From NCBI GenBank assembly GCA_013368315.1, contig JAACJM010000337.1:1-64000 (forward strand): 64,000 nt of DNA, written 5' to 3'. The notes beneath the pieces are model-generated. The model had not been told where the DNA came from. It saw only the letters and a list, made by a program, of their open reading frames with translations, and did not search any database. Origin of the DNA: Tetrapyrgos nigripes (Eukaryota; Basidiomycota; Agaricomycetes; Agaricales; Campanellaceae). Below are positions 1 through 10,064 of this stretch, in pieces. Both the position numbers and the translations under genes were made by a program. Within the stretch, counting starts at the first letter, position 1, and each line of letters begins with the position of its first letter.

Positions 1-613
1 TACCAATCCTTTCGGGAGCCCTTTCCAGTAGTATCTTCATTAAACCTTCGTTGTTATAGCCAGTATCTTTAGCGTATAACTCGAATTCAGAATTGTACTT
101 ATCTATATCCACCAATGCTCCTTCCATCCTTATGACTTCTATCTTTGCTTGTGCTTGCGTCTTTCGGGATGTTGGCTTGAAGTCATGTAGCAATTGTTGT
201 TTTACTTCTTGCAACGTCCACTTCTTCTTCTTCTTTGACCCTAGTGACGAGTCTTTGTTGGTACTCCAATACTCCTCGTCACTATCACTGAAATCATCAT
301 CTTCTTCATAGATTTTCGCCATCATATTGTGAGCCCATCGCCCTGCTTTCTCTCCTGTGAAGAGTGTGAGAAATAGTGCTATCTTCTCATTTTCCGTGGG
401 GTATACTCCTTTGTTAAGTTGGAGGTAGTTGTTGAACTCAGCTAACCAATCCTTTGCCAAGTTTTCTTCTCCTGTAAACTTTTCTGGTTTCACTCCTCTT
501 TCCTTCGTGGTTTTGTTTGGGAGCTGGTCATCTTCAGAGAGGGTATCAGCAGGGGGTCTGTTTGTTCCTCCTGCAGTGGCAGTGGCTGAGGCGGGCTCGT
601 TGTGTTCAGACAT
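1..613 (-). CDS. Gag N-terminus of gypsy-1, cut by the window edge
   Basis: An uninterrupted frame of 204 codons reads from ATG at 613 to base 1. It begins MSEHNEPASAT, passes through a hydrophilic linker, then FTGEENLAKDWLAEFNNYL and FTGEKAGRWAHNMM, which are the hallmarks of the Ty3/gypsy capsid (retrotransposon gag) fold, followed by a Lys-rich stretch and an alpha-helical segment ending ERAPERIG. Gag forms the virus-like particle that packages the element RNA. Unlike the gag at 5919-6916 this copy shows no stop or frameshift in the visible part, so gypsy-1 may be younger or less damaged. The zinc knuckle expected downstream is not in the window. Confidence 0.85.
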   Translation of the reverse strand, partial: MSEHNEPASATATAGGTNRPPADTLSEDDQLPNKTTKERGVKPEKFTGEENLAKDWLAEFNNYLQLNKGVYPTENEKIALFLTLFTGEKAGRWAHNMMAKIYEEDDDFSDSDEEYWSTNKDSSLGSKKKKKWTLQEVKQQLLHDFKPTSRKTQAQAKIEVIRMEGALVDIDKYNSEFELYAKDTGYNNEGLMKILLERAPERIG

Positions 614-1816
614 TTCGAGGTTAGAAAGGATGTTCTGAAGATCGATCATCTGTTGGGGGGGAATGGATATGGGTTCTTGGATTGCACTGGGGGTGCTATT
701 GAATGGAGATCTTCTAAGTGGAGTTCATGGTTTGATAGGGGAAAGTGGAAGTTCTGGTTCGGGAGTTGGGTTTCTGTAGTGGGTTCTGGTGTCTCGTGTT
801 GTCCAGACGATTGTATGGGTTCTAGACCATATCCCAGTTCTGTTTGAGTGAGGACTTGATTGTGTATAGAGAGTCGGTATGGGCACGGATAGTTTAGACA
901 ACTGTCCCACTGGTTGTTAACCGAAACGTGGTAGTCTTCCTGTTGTTGAGGGTGGTATGCGTGGGGTCAATGGATGCAAGTGATGGTGAGAGGTGAGGAA
1001 GTACAACTGGGGATTCGGGATGCAGTGTGTGATCGTGATCGGGTTCTAGGGTTTCTGCTTCTGAGCATACACTAGTTGATGTCTTCAGATTCTGAGAACA
1101 GGTGATCCCACTGATCAATGGGTACGTCCTCCCAATGGAATCCTTGCCAATAGTAGTTGTTTATTCTAGGGATTTGAGTTTGGTAATACCTCTCGCGTTC
1201 TTCTTGGCAGTGTTCTAGGATGTCGCTGTCCCTGTAGTTGTCGTGACTGAACCAACAAGGGATAGAAGTGTTTCTGAGTCGAACAAAGTAGCAAGTGTCT
1301 ATGACTGCCATGTAATGTGGGGATGTGTTTTCAGGCGATATCTTTATTCGAAGGTATTCAAAGATGGTCACTTCAACTTTGACCCACGTTCTCTTGTTTA
1401 GTTTGATCCAGTGGTTATCGAGTGCGATGGCGTGTTTTTGTACTGTGCTGAATCTTCGATTTTATAGCAGTATTCGGGTGGGGGTTGAATTCGTAGGTTG
1501 TCAAGAAATGGTTCGAAGTTGAGAGCCAGTGTGTGTGATTAGGATTTCAATTACAGAGTTGGTCGACCACCCTACTTGAATCGGCGAGTCTGGTTTTATG
1601 TCTCGAAACTATGTAGACGGGGGATGACTTTGTGCAACAACTCCTTGAGTTTGTTCATGCCAGCCAACCTGTGAGGCTCCTCACACAGGGTAGAGCTGCT
1701 GGGCTTGGGGGCACCGTAGGGGAAAAATGGGGAATAGGAAAGTCTGGTAAGACAGAAAGATTTGTGGTGAGTTCTGAGGTCTGTTTGTGAGGTGGGTGTA
1801 AGAGAGTCTGTTCAAG
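614..1816 (-). other. Leader region between gypsy-1 5' LTR and gag
   Basis: About 1.2 kb without a convincing gene. A 99-codon minus-strand frame (1072-1371) rich in Tyr, Trp and acidic residues occupies the same relative place as the 79-codon frame at 7441-7680 in the second gypsy element, so it may be a conserved leader ORF, but I see no recognisable domain. Directly next to the LTR (about 1790-1816) no match to a familiar tRNA-derived primer-binding site is evident. Confidence 0.5.
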
Positions 1817-2238
1817 TGTCAAGAACATTGTCACTTAGCAATTAACCACCCAAGTCACACAATGAACAAGATAGATTGATGGTTACAATGAGACGAGAGA
1901 GAGATATTGAGAATAGTAGAGACGAGAAAGGACGAGTAGCTGACTATGCTCAACACTGCACTGTACTGAGAGCAGAGTGGAGACGAAGTGAACAGACTAA
2001 AGAACTAACTACAAGCCCCTTGGTATATATGTAAAAGAAGTGAATAGAGAATAAGTGAATAAGTGAGAATGTCCATGGAGATAAGAGTCAGAGGACATAA
2101 AAGATGTACATGTCAGATCAAGTGATGGTAACTGTAGACAAGGAAGATGATGATGGGAATATGAGGGAAATGAATAGTAGTTGGGATTAAGAAGTGAAGA
2201 AATGAATAGGGAGGTAAATACAGCAGCGATTCATGACA
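1817..2238 (-). repeat. 5' LTR of gypsy-1
   Basis: A 422-bp segment with terminal TGTCA...TGACA. Shared blocks with the other LTRs of this superfamily in the window (2398, 8116, 31229, 39187) include ACCACCCAAGTCACACAA near one end, a GACGAAGTGAAC block in the middle and TTCATGACA at the other end. A TATATATGTA stretch near 2025 could belong to the promoter. The LTR is related to, but not the same subfamily as, the pair flanking the 2398-8984 element; it is closest in its 3' half to the solo LTR at 39187-39732. Confidence 0.85.
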
Positions 2239-2397
2239 GGTTTTGCACGAATGCACACAAGTTAAACACACACAAAGACTATAACAAGTCCACAAAGATA
2301 TAACCAACTGTTTCAATTCACAATTTGTAGGCCCAAATGCCTTATAACCAGTTTCACAAAAGGTAACACACAAAAACCAACAAATTTGATTCAACAC

Positions 2398-2831
2398 TGT
2401 CAAGGTTGCTGGTACACTCAATGTCAAACCACCCAAGTCACACAAATAAGATTGATTGAGAGTTAAGAGAGATAGAGAAACAAGAGTAAGCTGACTAGGC
2501 TCTACACTGTGTAGTATAGTACAGAGCAGAGACAAAGTGAACAAACTAAAGGACTAGCTAGAATGTCTAGTGGTTTATATAGAAGAGCAATGAATAAGCG
2601 AGAGGAGAAACATAGGAGAAATTGGGAAAATGTAGGGTAAAGATAGGATTGATGGAATGGAAGATTGATTGACTGTTATTATAGAGTTTGACAGGTTCTA
2701 TAAGGTTCAAAGTCAGTGATATAAGGTTTAAAAGGTTTATCGAGGAAATGCAATAGACGAGTGATCAAAAAATGGGTTCAATAATGAAGTAGAAGAAGAA
2801 GGATGACAAAGAACTGTAGCAGTTCATGACA
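2398..2831 (-). repeat. 3' LTR of gypsy-2
   Basis: 434 bp with inverted termini TGTCA (2398) and TGACA (2831). It matches 8116-8984 apart from the 429-bp insertion there, an 18-bp difference near the TGTCA end and a small duplication around GAGAAACATAGG. The polypurine tract abuts its inner edge and AACAC flanks its outer edge. Confidence 0.93.
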
Positions 2832-2846
2832 TTACCCCCTCTTTAA
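2832..2846 (-). promoter_or_regulatory. Polypurine tract of gypsy-2
   Basis: On the minus strand the last internal bases read AAAGAGGGGGTAA and run directly into the 3' LTR start TGTCATGAAC. This is the expected plus-strand primer site for reverse transcription and fixes the element's orientation and LTR boundary. Confidence 0.85.
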
Positions 2847-4130
2847 GCTGTGCTTTCACCTGGAGCACACGTGTACTTCTCCAAATATCCTCCATGCTGT
2901 GGATCCTGCTTGCACCAGGTTTGGCAGACAATATGCATCTGGGTGATCTCAATGGAAAGCTTCAATCATCTCCTTTAATTTCGTCAACCCTGATGCTAGT
3001 TCCCATGAATTCTCTGAGTCCGAGTAATCTAACCACTTGACCAAGTACTGCACTCCTCAACAATTTCTAGTTGGCTTTGAATCTAGAATTGCTTCAACGT
3101 CATACTCGTTATCCTCTGGTAGTAATTCTGCTGGTTCACCTGGGAAGTTCACTCCATGAGCTTCAGTTTCTTTGTATGGTGATAGTAATGAAGCATGGAA
3201 GACTGGGTGAATTCGCCAGGTGCTTGGCAGTTTGAGACAATAGTTGACTTTGCCAATTACATCAGTGATTTCAAATGGTCCATGACAACAATTTGCCAAC
3301 TTAGCTTTTGGCCTTGTTGTTTTCAAATTCTTTCCATCCAATAGCACTTGATCTCCAACCTTGAACTTCACCCCTTCTTTTATGTGGTCCATGTTCCCTC
3401 TCTTAAGTTCTGAAGGCGTTCTTCAACTTTTGGTATGTGTGAAGAAGGATTGATTGAAGGAAAGAGTCGAGGAAGATATCCATGAAGTAACTCGAATGGT
3501 GACTTTCCAGTGGCGGAGTGGACTCAAGTATTATGGCAGAACTCAGCGTATGGTAGATATTTGACCCAATCATCTTGGCGATAGTTACAGAAGGCTCATA
3601 GGTATTGTTTGAGTTCTTGATTGAACCTTTCAGTCTCACCATCTGTTTGTGGGTGATAAGCTGTACTATAAGCTGAGGTGATACCTAACTTAGCATATAT
3701 CCCTCTCATGACCTGGCTTGCAAACTGTGGTCCTCAATCCGATATCATCTTGTCCCATAGACCATACTGTTGCCAAGTGTTATTGAACAAAACATCAATA
3801 GTACCATCACTATCAATATCCTTTCGGCAAGGAGAAACAAGTACTGTCTTTGTCGACCGGTCTACCATTACATGAATTGTGTTGAAGCTGGAAGATCTGT
3901 GATAAAATCTGTGGTAATGGTACCAAAGGGTCATTCTGGAACATTATTTGGGATTAATGGTACATGTGTTGGATGGTTTTGTGCCTTAGTCAATTGACAG
4001 GTAGCACATCCTTCAACATAATCATGAACAAATACTGACATACCAGGCCACCAAAATTCTATGCTAACTAGTTCATAGGTTTTGAACCAGCCTGGATGTC
4101 CTGCGGTAAGACTATCGTGATGCATTTTGA
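2847..4130 (-). pseudogene. Integrase with GPY/F module and chromodomain (gypsy-2)
   Basis: Degenerate 3' part of pol. Visible in order: the integrase HHCC zinc-binding domain (3931-4125), with a His pair around TAGHPG, EFWWPGM and CATCQ; the DDE core, where DFITDLPA, VMVDRSTK and SD-stop-GPQF mark the first and second Asp; a disrupted stretch toward the catalytic Glu; a GPY/F-type module (3057-3392) with VGDQVLLDGKNL, KLANCCHGPFEI and RIHPVFHASLL; and a chromodomain EYDVEAILDS followed, after a TGA, by QYLVKWLDYSDSENSWE. Integrase inserts cDNA, and the chromodomain would steer it to methylated H3 chromatin. Stops at 3057-3059, 3734-3736 and further downstream disable it. Confidence 0.88.
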
Positions 4131-5802
4131 CTATGTCTCTACGTAATTGGTGGTTGTAGGGGACGTAGACTTTGCCTCGGAATAAAATAATCCCTGTAAG
4201 TTCTTGACCAGTGAGTGTGGACCATTGTTTAAAATGACTTCAAGAGCACTCACAACTTCCTTGTCTTTCTTTGGACACTCCTTGATTTGTCTTCTCAATT
4301 CAGCATCTCCAATTGCAACCACTGTCCCTGGTCTTGTTGCTCGAATTCTGAAGAACTTGGGATCTAGTAACACCCTGTCCTTGTTATTGTCTTCGACCCC
4401 CTCTTTATAGTCTGGTCTTCAAGAAAGAGGATCACTTCGATTGAGACTTCCTGGTTTATGGATCAGGATAAAGTCAAATATGATAAGAAACAAAGCCATT
4501 CTTGCTTGTTGTCGGCTTAGTTTCTGAGAGGTGGTGAAGTACTCCAGATTTTTGTGGTTCGTAAGGATCTCGATAGTATGTGGTGTGCCTTCAAGGTAAT
4601 GTCACCAAGCTTCTAATGCCCATATGATTGCCAACAATTCTTTATCATGAATATTGTAGTTTCATTTAGTCTCTGATAAGGATTTTGATAGATAAGCAAC
4701 TGGATGCCACTTGTCCTCTGATCCTTTCTGTGATAGAATACCTCCTGTGGCATAGTCAGAAGCATCCACTTCCACCTGATATGGTTTAGAATGATCAGGC
4801 ATTAATAAAACTGGTGAAGAAGTAAACACATCTTTGAGTGCCTGAAAGGCTTTTTCTGCATCCATAGACCATTTCCACAGTTCATCCTTCTTTTTCAGAT
4901 CGAAAAGTGGTCGAGTGACTTTAGAAAAGTCATGTATGAAATGACAATAAAAGTTTCCAAATCCTAGGAATGATTGAATATCCTTCACATTTCATGGGGT
5001 TGGCCATTCGGTAACGCCTTTGACTTTGATAGGATCCATTGCTAATATGTTGTAAGAGACAATGAGACCTAGGAACTCTACTGAGCTGGCTTCAAAGGTG
5101 CATTTTTCTGGTTTGGCGTAAAGGTCAAGCACTTGTTTGACCATTTGTCAGTGTTCCTCTAGAGTTTCTGTGAAGATCAAAATATCATCCATGTAATCAA
5201 CAAGGTCCTTGAAAAGGGTGTTCATCATTGCCTGAAACGTTGCAGGGGAATTCATAAGACCAAAAAACATCACTGTCGGTTCGAAGAGCCCTCTATTTGT
5301 CTTGAATGCTGCTTCCCACTCATCTCCTTCTTTTATTCATACATTATTATACTCCCATCGAAGGTCGATCTTTGAAAAAACTCATGCCCCTTTAAGTTTG
5401 TTGACCAATTCTGATATGAGTAGTAAAGGGTATTTGTTCTTTATGGTCCCTTTGTTCAATGCTCAGTATGGGGCGTAGCTTTCTGTCTTTCTTTTTAACA
5501 AAGAAAAAGGGACTTGCCATAGGAGACTTCGACGGTCTTATGTATTCCTTCTCTAAGTTCTCATCAATGAAGTTGTCAAGTTCTTGTTGTTCATTAGGGG
5601 ATTAGGGATAGATTTTGCAAGGACAAGGTTCAAAGTCTGGCTTCAGTTCAATAGTGTGATCCCATTCACCACGTTTCAGTAGTTGTTCTGAAGTAAAAAC
5701 TGATGATATTGGGATGGAATTTTTTTTACCAGTCACTTTGCCAATAAGCTCAGTTTTAAGTGTTATTGAAGGTACCTGTTGGTTACGAGTGACTGCTGAC
5801 AT
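4131..5802 (-). pseudogene. Reverse transcriptase and RNase H (gypsy-2)
   Basis: The frame starts with the conserved lead-in GEWDHTIELKPDFEP (about 5640), then [23 protein letters not shown], a small deletion at about 5465, [48 protein letters not shown] and the catalytic DYMDDILIF (about 5190). RNase H follows: VEVDASDYATGGILSQ (4750), NIHDKELLAIIWALEAW (about 4625) and NHKNLEYF where TDHKNL is usual, so one catalytic Asp is changed to Asn. Stops interrupt the frame at 4602, 4662, 4992, 5148, 5337 and 5382, all TGA, plus one TAA near 5608. A separate protease with DSGAT could not be found between gag and RT. Confidence 0.9.
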
Positions 5803-5918
5803 TCTTAATTCTCAAGGAAAGGTATGCTCACAAGAGGGGTTTAACACATGATATCAATTGTTTGTATACTGTCCAGTGTATTGTACAACTCCTCCTGATG
5901 ACATAGCAGGGGAGTATT

Positions 5919-6916
5919 TCAAAAATCCATCATCTTTGCCACAACATCTTTCAAATATACACTAGCTTGTTCCTTTTCTTCTCCTTCCAAACCTTTGACC
6001 TTGTTTACCATATCCAAAATATCTTTGATTACATTATGAGAGGGAGATGACGACAATGGAGTTGAAGTTTCAGCTGTCCTAACAGGACAAGGAGGAAAGT
6101 TTCGAGAAGTATTTTGAGACGTGGATAACCTCAGAGTATTGTTCAGGAACTTTGGACATTCATTGCTCATGTGTCTGGGTTGCCTAGTTTTTGGAGTCGG
6201 TCCCTTTCTTCGGGTGTCAGTTTAGGCAAAGGATTAAAGGACGAGTTAGCACCTGGTCCCATATTCATAAGCGTATTTACACTTGCTACTGTCTGTCCCT
6301 GAGAAGGGCCCAAATTCATCCTTGGCGTAGAGAATGGTCTCGAATGTCCTTCTTTCTCTCTTGTTTATCCATTCCAAATGGAGATCCATTGCCCTTTCTC
6401 TATACTCGTCGAAGTCCTTTCACTTTGGCCACATTCCTGCTACTGACTTCCAAAGGTCCCTCTGAAGACCTGCTTTATAGAAATCCAGGAGAGCTATTTC
6501 TCTGTAGTCTGACTCTTCTCCGTACATATCAAAGATGCTATTATAGCTACTAATGTCTGTTCCCTTCATCCTAGCATTCTTGATCTTATTCTTCGCAACC
6601 TCATCAGCAGCAAGAGCTTTGAAGTCCTTCTTAAATCTGTCCTTTATCTCCTTTAACATTTTCCATCGCCTTTCATCTGGTTTAACTTTCACATCCTCCT
6701 CATCTCGTTCTGTAATTTGTTGAGTTGCCCAATCTCCTCCTTTCTCTCCTGTGACACCTTGGAGTCCTTGGTGGAGTATCTGGCCTTGTTCTGACATAGG
6801 TAGTTGTTAAACAAGGCTAACCACTGCTTCACTTCATCACATTCTCCATTGAAGGTGTCAGGCTTCCTTCCTCATTTGGAAGTACTATTAGAGTTGTTAG
6901 GTGCTGCATCAGACAT
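5919..6916 (-). pseudogene. Gag of gypsy-2, broken
   Basis: Starts at ATG 6916 (MSDAAPNNSN), hits TGA at codon 15, and continues in the same frame with KPDTFNGE and FNNYL, matching the capsid start of the gag at 1-613. A frameshift near 6780 moves coding potential to the frame that reads GEKGGDWATQ through DFYKAGLQRDLWKSVAGMWPK, followed by another TGA and DEYRERAMDLHLEWINK. A proline/asparagine-rich linker then leads to a degenerate zinc knuckle: HMSNECPKF keeps the His-x4-Cys half while the Cys-x2-Cys half is lost. The frame closes at 5919 after a coiled-coil-like acidic tail. Confidence 0.82.
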
Positions 6917-8115
6917 AACTGAATCGTCTGGATCTGATGGATCTGGAGACCAGGAGGGGTTCGGACAATGAGGGGCTACAGATGGTCCTTCAGTAGAAGG
7001 ATTGTTTGGTTCTGATGGATCGGGAGAAGGATCTCAGGGAGGGGTCAATGGATTATTAGAAGATGGATCTGGCAACAGATCTGATGCAGAAGACAGATCA
7101 GGTGGTGTGAGAGAAGAGGGTTCTGGATTTGGTTGAGTGTTTGTAGGGGTAGATGTTCCTTGGTCTGGTTCATTTTCAGAGTCAATGATGGGATGTGCCT
7201 TTTGAATCTCTAGTTCCTGATTATCGGTTATAACTTCAAATGGCCGACTAAGAGAAACATTGGGAGGAAGTGTTGTATCTGTTAAGACACAGTAGTTCAT
7301 GGCAGAACTTCCATGGATTTTCATTGTCATCTGCAATATAATAAGTGTCTTGTTTCAATTTGGGCTAATAAGCATTCTGTTTGTCAACTTGTCATATACT
7401 ATCTCTACAATCTCTTAGGGCCTTCTTTCTGCCCTTTAAATCACCATGAAGATTCGAAAATAAAGGAGGTAGGTGTGCCATAGTCTGTAAGGGACAGTGT
7501 AGGTGTATTGTACTCTTTGAGGAAGAGGGGTCCCATAATCCTAACAACAGTTTCCTTGGTATCGAGGTCGAGGGTGACTTGGATGTACAAATAGACAGAA
7601 AGGATCACGTCACCTGGTCCCAATTTCCAAACCCAATGATGTGTACAGATGAAGTTTTGATCGTAGCTCCAAGGATCCACCCAGATGCCTACTGTGTGGC
7701 TACACCATTACTCAGTGTGTGGTAGATAGAGTGGAAGAGGGAGAGGAGGTTTTTCATAGTCAGGTGGGCTCTCAGGCAGTTCGAAGCAAATCCAAGAGAA
7801 TGGGGAAGACAGACTGAAAAGAATATATGAAAGGGGGGACGATTGTTGCTACACTGTTACTCGAAGTACACAGTGGTTCTGCAGTCTACTCAAAGTAGTG
7901 TCTGCTTAGCAATTGAAACGTATTTGAATTGCAGGGAGGAAGAACGATGCTTGCAATATGCATTAAATAGTGGTAAAAGGTAAAAGGAGTTGAGAACAAT
8001 GTTGCAATATGGATGAAATAGTGGTAAAAGGTAAAAGGAGTTGAGAACAGAGATAAGCAAGATAGAGGGGAAAAAGACTCAAATAGTGAGGTGGGTGTAT
8101 GGGAGTTCATTCAAG
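6917..8115 (-). other. Leader between gypsy-2 5' LTR and gag
   Basis: About 1.2 kb. A Pro/Ser/Asp-rich minus-strand frame (7034-7336, ending near PDPSSNNPLTPP) and a 79-codon frame (7441-7680, starting MDPWSYDQNFICTHHW) are open, but neither shows a known domain. A 60-bp stretch with GGTAAAAGGTAAAAGGAG is tandemly repeated at 7969-8045. No primer-binding site could be assigned beside the LTR. Confidence 0.5.
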
Positions 8116-8984
8116 TGTCAATGTCAAACCACCCAAGTCACACAAATAAGATTGATTGAGAGTTAAGAGAGATAGAGAAACAAGAGTAAGCTGACTAGGC
8201 TCTACACTGTGTAGTGTCATGAATCCCTTCCTGTCTTCGCTTCCAGACCCTGTCTTCCATTCCTTCTACTTCTTTTGTTCTAGATCTCGTCTCCTGGTAC
8301 CTATGACTTCTATCTTCTTTTATACATCATTTATCTGACTGACAGATCATATCTGCTTCTACTGCACATATTGACATCACTTAGACACATGACTATCATC
8401 CTATGGTTGTCTCCATCAGATACCTGCTGATCTAGCTTCGCACTTTTGTATATTTACTACATGGCTTTGTAGATAGGTTCCTTAGTCTGTCCACTTGTAT
8501 CCCTTAGATCCATACTGCTCAGCTTGGCTCAGTACTATGTTGACATAGGCCCACCTTTGGCTTACTTACTATCCATCTATTCTACTTGTCTTGTCATCGT
8601 GGCCTGAGAGTTTACCAGTACCCAGCCTGACCTGTTCTTGACATGTAGTATAGTATGGAGCGGAGACGAAGTGAATGAACTAAAGGACTAGCTAGAATGT
8701 CTAGTGGTTTATATAGAAGAGCAATGAATAAGTGATAGGAGAAACATAGGAGAAATAGGAGAAACATAGGGGAAATTGGAGAAATGTAGGGTAAAGATAG
8801 GATCAATGGAATGGAAGATTGATTGACAGTTATTACAGAGTTTGACAGGTTCTATAAGGTTCGAAGTCAGTGATATAAGGTTTAAAAGGTTTATCAAGGA
8901 AATGTAATAGATGAGTGATCAAAAATGGGTTCAATAATGAAGTAGAAGAAGAAGGAGGACAAAGAACTGTAGCAGTTTGTGACA
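8116..8984 (-). repeat. 5' LTR of gypsy-2, interrupted
   Basis: Inner edge TGTCAATGTC at 8116, outer edge TGACA at 8984 followed by AACAC. Without the 429-bp insert and its 5-bp duplication it is 435 bp, against 434 bp for the 3' LTR. The two LTRs are nearly the same sequence, so the element is old enough to have collected stops yet young enough to keep recognisable LTR identity. Confidence 0.92.
8215..8643. mobile_element. Foreign solo LTR inside gypsy-2 5' LTR
   Basis: A 429-bp pyrimidine-rich segment beginning TGTCATGAATCCC and ending GTTCTTGACA, flanked by an exact 5-bp duplication TGTAG (8210-8214, 8644-8648). The host LTR sequence resumes without loss on the other side. It has no internal coding region and is not similar to the surrounding LTR family apart from its TGTCA/TGACA ends, so it is the product of LTR-LTR recombination of another element. 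Confidence 0.92.
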
Positions 8985-9018
8985 AACACTATTGATCCAC
9001 ATACTATGTTTATACTTG

Positions 9019-9060
9019 CACCAGTAGTTGTAACTACTACACATAGTATATAGGCAGTAT
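9019..9060 (+). repeat. Left terminal inverted repeat of KDZ-1
   Basis: Begins CACCAGTAGTTGTAACT and continues into CTACACATAGTATA. Compared base for base with the reverse complement of 23914-23955 (CAGCTGTAGCTGTAACT...), about three quarters of positions agree without any gap. It follows directly on the ATACTTG target copy. Confidence 0.75.
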
Positions 9061-9184
9061 CCACACAACACAATGCATAGTTAGTAGTGCTTGCTCTGTG
9101 TATGCTGTGACTGTGCATACACCATGCATAGTATAGTTTCGGTATGCATATACCATGTGTTGTATACTTTCAGTTCCAATACTC

Positions 9185-9790
9185 TACATAGGGTCCATAC
9201 CATGCATTGTCTGCCTTCAGGCATATATGTACTATGCACTGTATGTGGTCAGGTCCCCAGGGTATTTCAGGCATAGATATACTATGCATTGTATGTGTTT
9301 AGGTCCCCAGGGCATACATATACCATGCATTGTCTGTCCTCAGGCATAGATATACTATGCATTGTATGTGTTTGGGTCCCCAGGGCATGATATACCATGT
9401 ATTGTCTGTTTTCAAGCATAGATATACTATGCATTGTATATGCTTAGGTCTCCAGGGCATACAGATGCCATGCATTGTCTATCCTCAAGCATAGATATAC
9501 TATGCATTGTATGTGTTTAGGTCCCTAGGGCATACATATACCATGCATTGTCTGTCTTCAGGCATAGATATACTATGCATTGTATGTGTTTAGGTCCCTA
9601 GGGCATACATATACCATGCATTTTCTGTCTTCAGGTATAGATATACAGTATACTATGCATTGTATGTATTTAGGTCCCTAGGGCATACATATACCATGCA
9701 TTGTCTGTCTTGGAGATTATGTCATCAGGGATATACTATGCATTGCATGTGTTGAAGTCCCAAGGGCATATAGCATGCATTGTATGTCTT
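9185..9790. repeat. Subterminal ~73-bp tandem array, KDZ-1 left
   Basis: About eight copies of a unit of roughly 73 bp, each holding two half-sites: CCATGCATTGTCTGT and ACTATGCATTGTATGT, separated by GGTCCCTAGGGCATACAT-like sequence that is itself partly palindromic. Similar ATGCAT motifs begin at 9072. The open frames across it are by-products of the repeat. The matching array at the other end (22545-23900) suggests binding sites for the transposase. Confidence 0.85.
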
Positions 9791-10064
9791 GCTTATTTCT
9801 GAAGAGACCGGAAGGTGCATCAAAGATATTAAATTTAGGAGTACCTTTATAATTAAACACAATAGAATACAGAACAGGATAAGATAAATAGGGAATATAA
9901 TACGGCGGGGATGGGATACATAGGCGCAGCATAGATTATAATATGTCGGGATGGGATAATAAAGGAATACACGACGGGATGGAATAGATGGGGTAGGGAT
10001 AGGATAAATAATGGGAAGGGGTGAGATAGATAGGGACGGGATACGATACATAAGGATATCATGC

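Larger units (their letters stand above)
1..2238 (-). mobile_element. 5' part of Ty3/gypsy retrotransposon, gypsy-1
   Basis: This is the upstream end of a minus-strand LTR element that runs off the left edge. In element order it has a 422-bp LTR (1817-2238), an untranslated leader of about 1.2 kb (614-1816), then an open gag frame starting at 613. The LTR has matching TGTCA/TGACA termini. Its gag and LTR resemble those of the complete element at 2398-8984 but are clearly divergent, so it is a separate family member. The outer flank just right of the LTR is GGTTT (2239-2243); the partner duplication would lie outside the window. The pol region and second LTR are not visible. Confidence 0.85.
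2398..8984 (-). mobile_element. Complete but inactive chromovirus, gypsy-2
   Basis: A full-length minus-strand Ty3/gypsy element. It is flanked by an exact 5-bp target duplication AACAC (2393-2397 and 8985-8989). Order on the minus strand: 5' LTR 8984-8116 (split by a foreign solo LTR), leader, gag, pol with reverse transcriptase, RNase H, integrase and a C-terminal chromodomain, polypurine tract, 3' LTR 2831-2398. The chromodomain places it among chromoviruses, which target heterochromatin in fungi. Gag and pol carry many stops and several frameshifts, so it cannot move on its own. Most pol stops are TGA at conserved Arg codons. Confidence 0.93.
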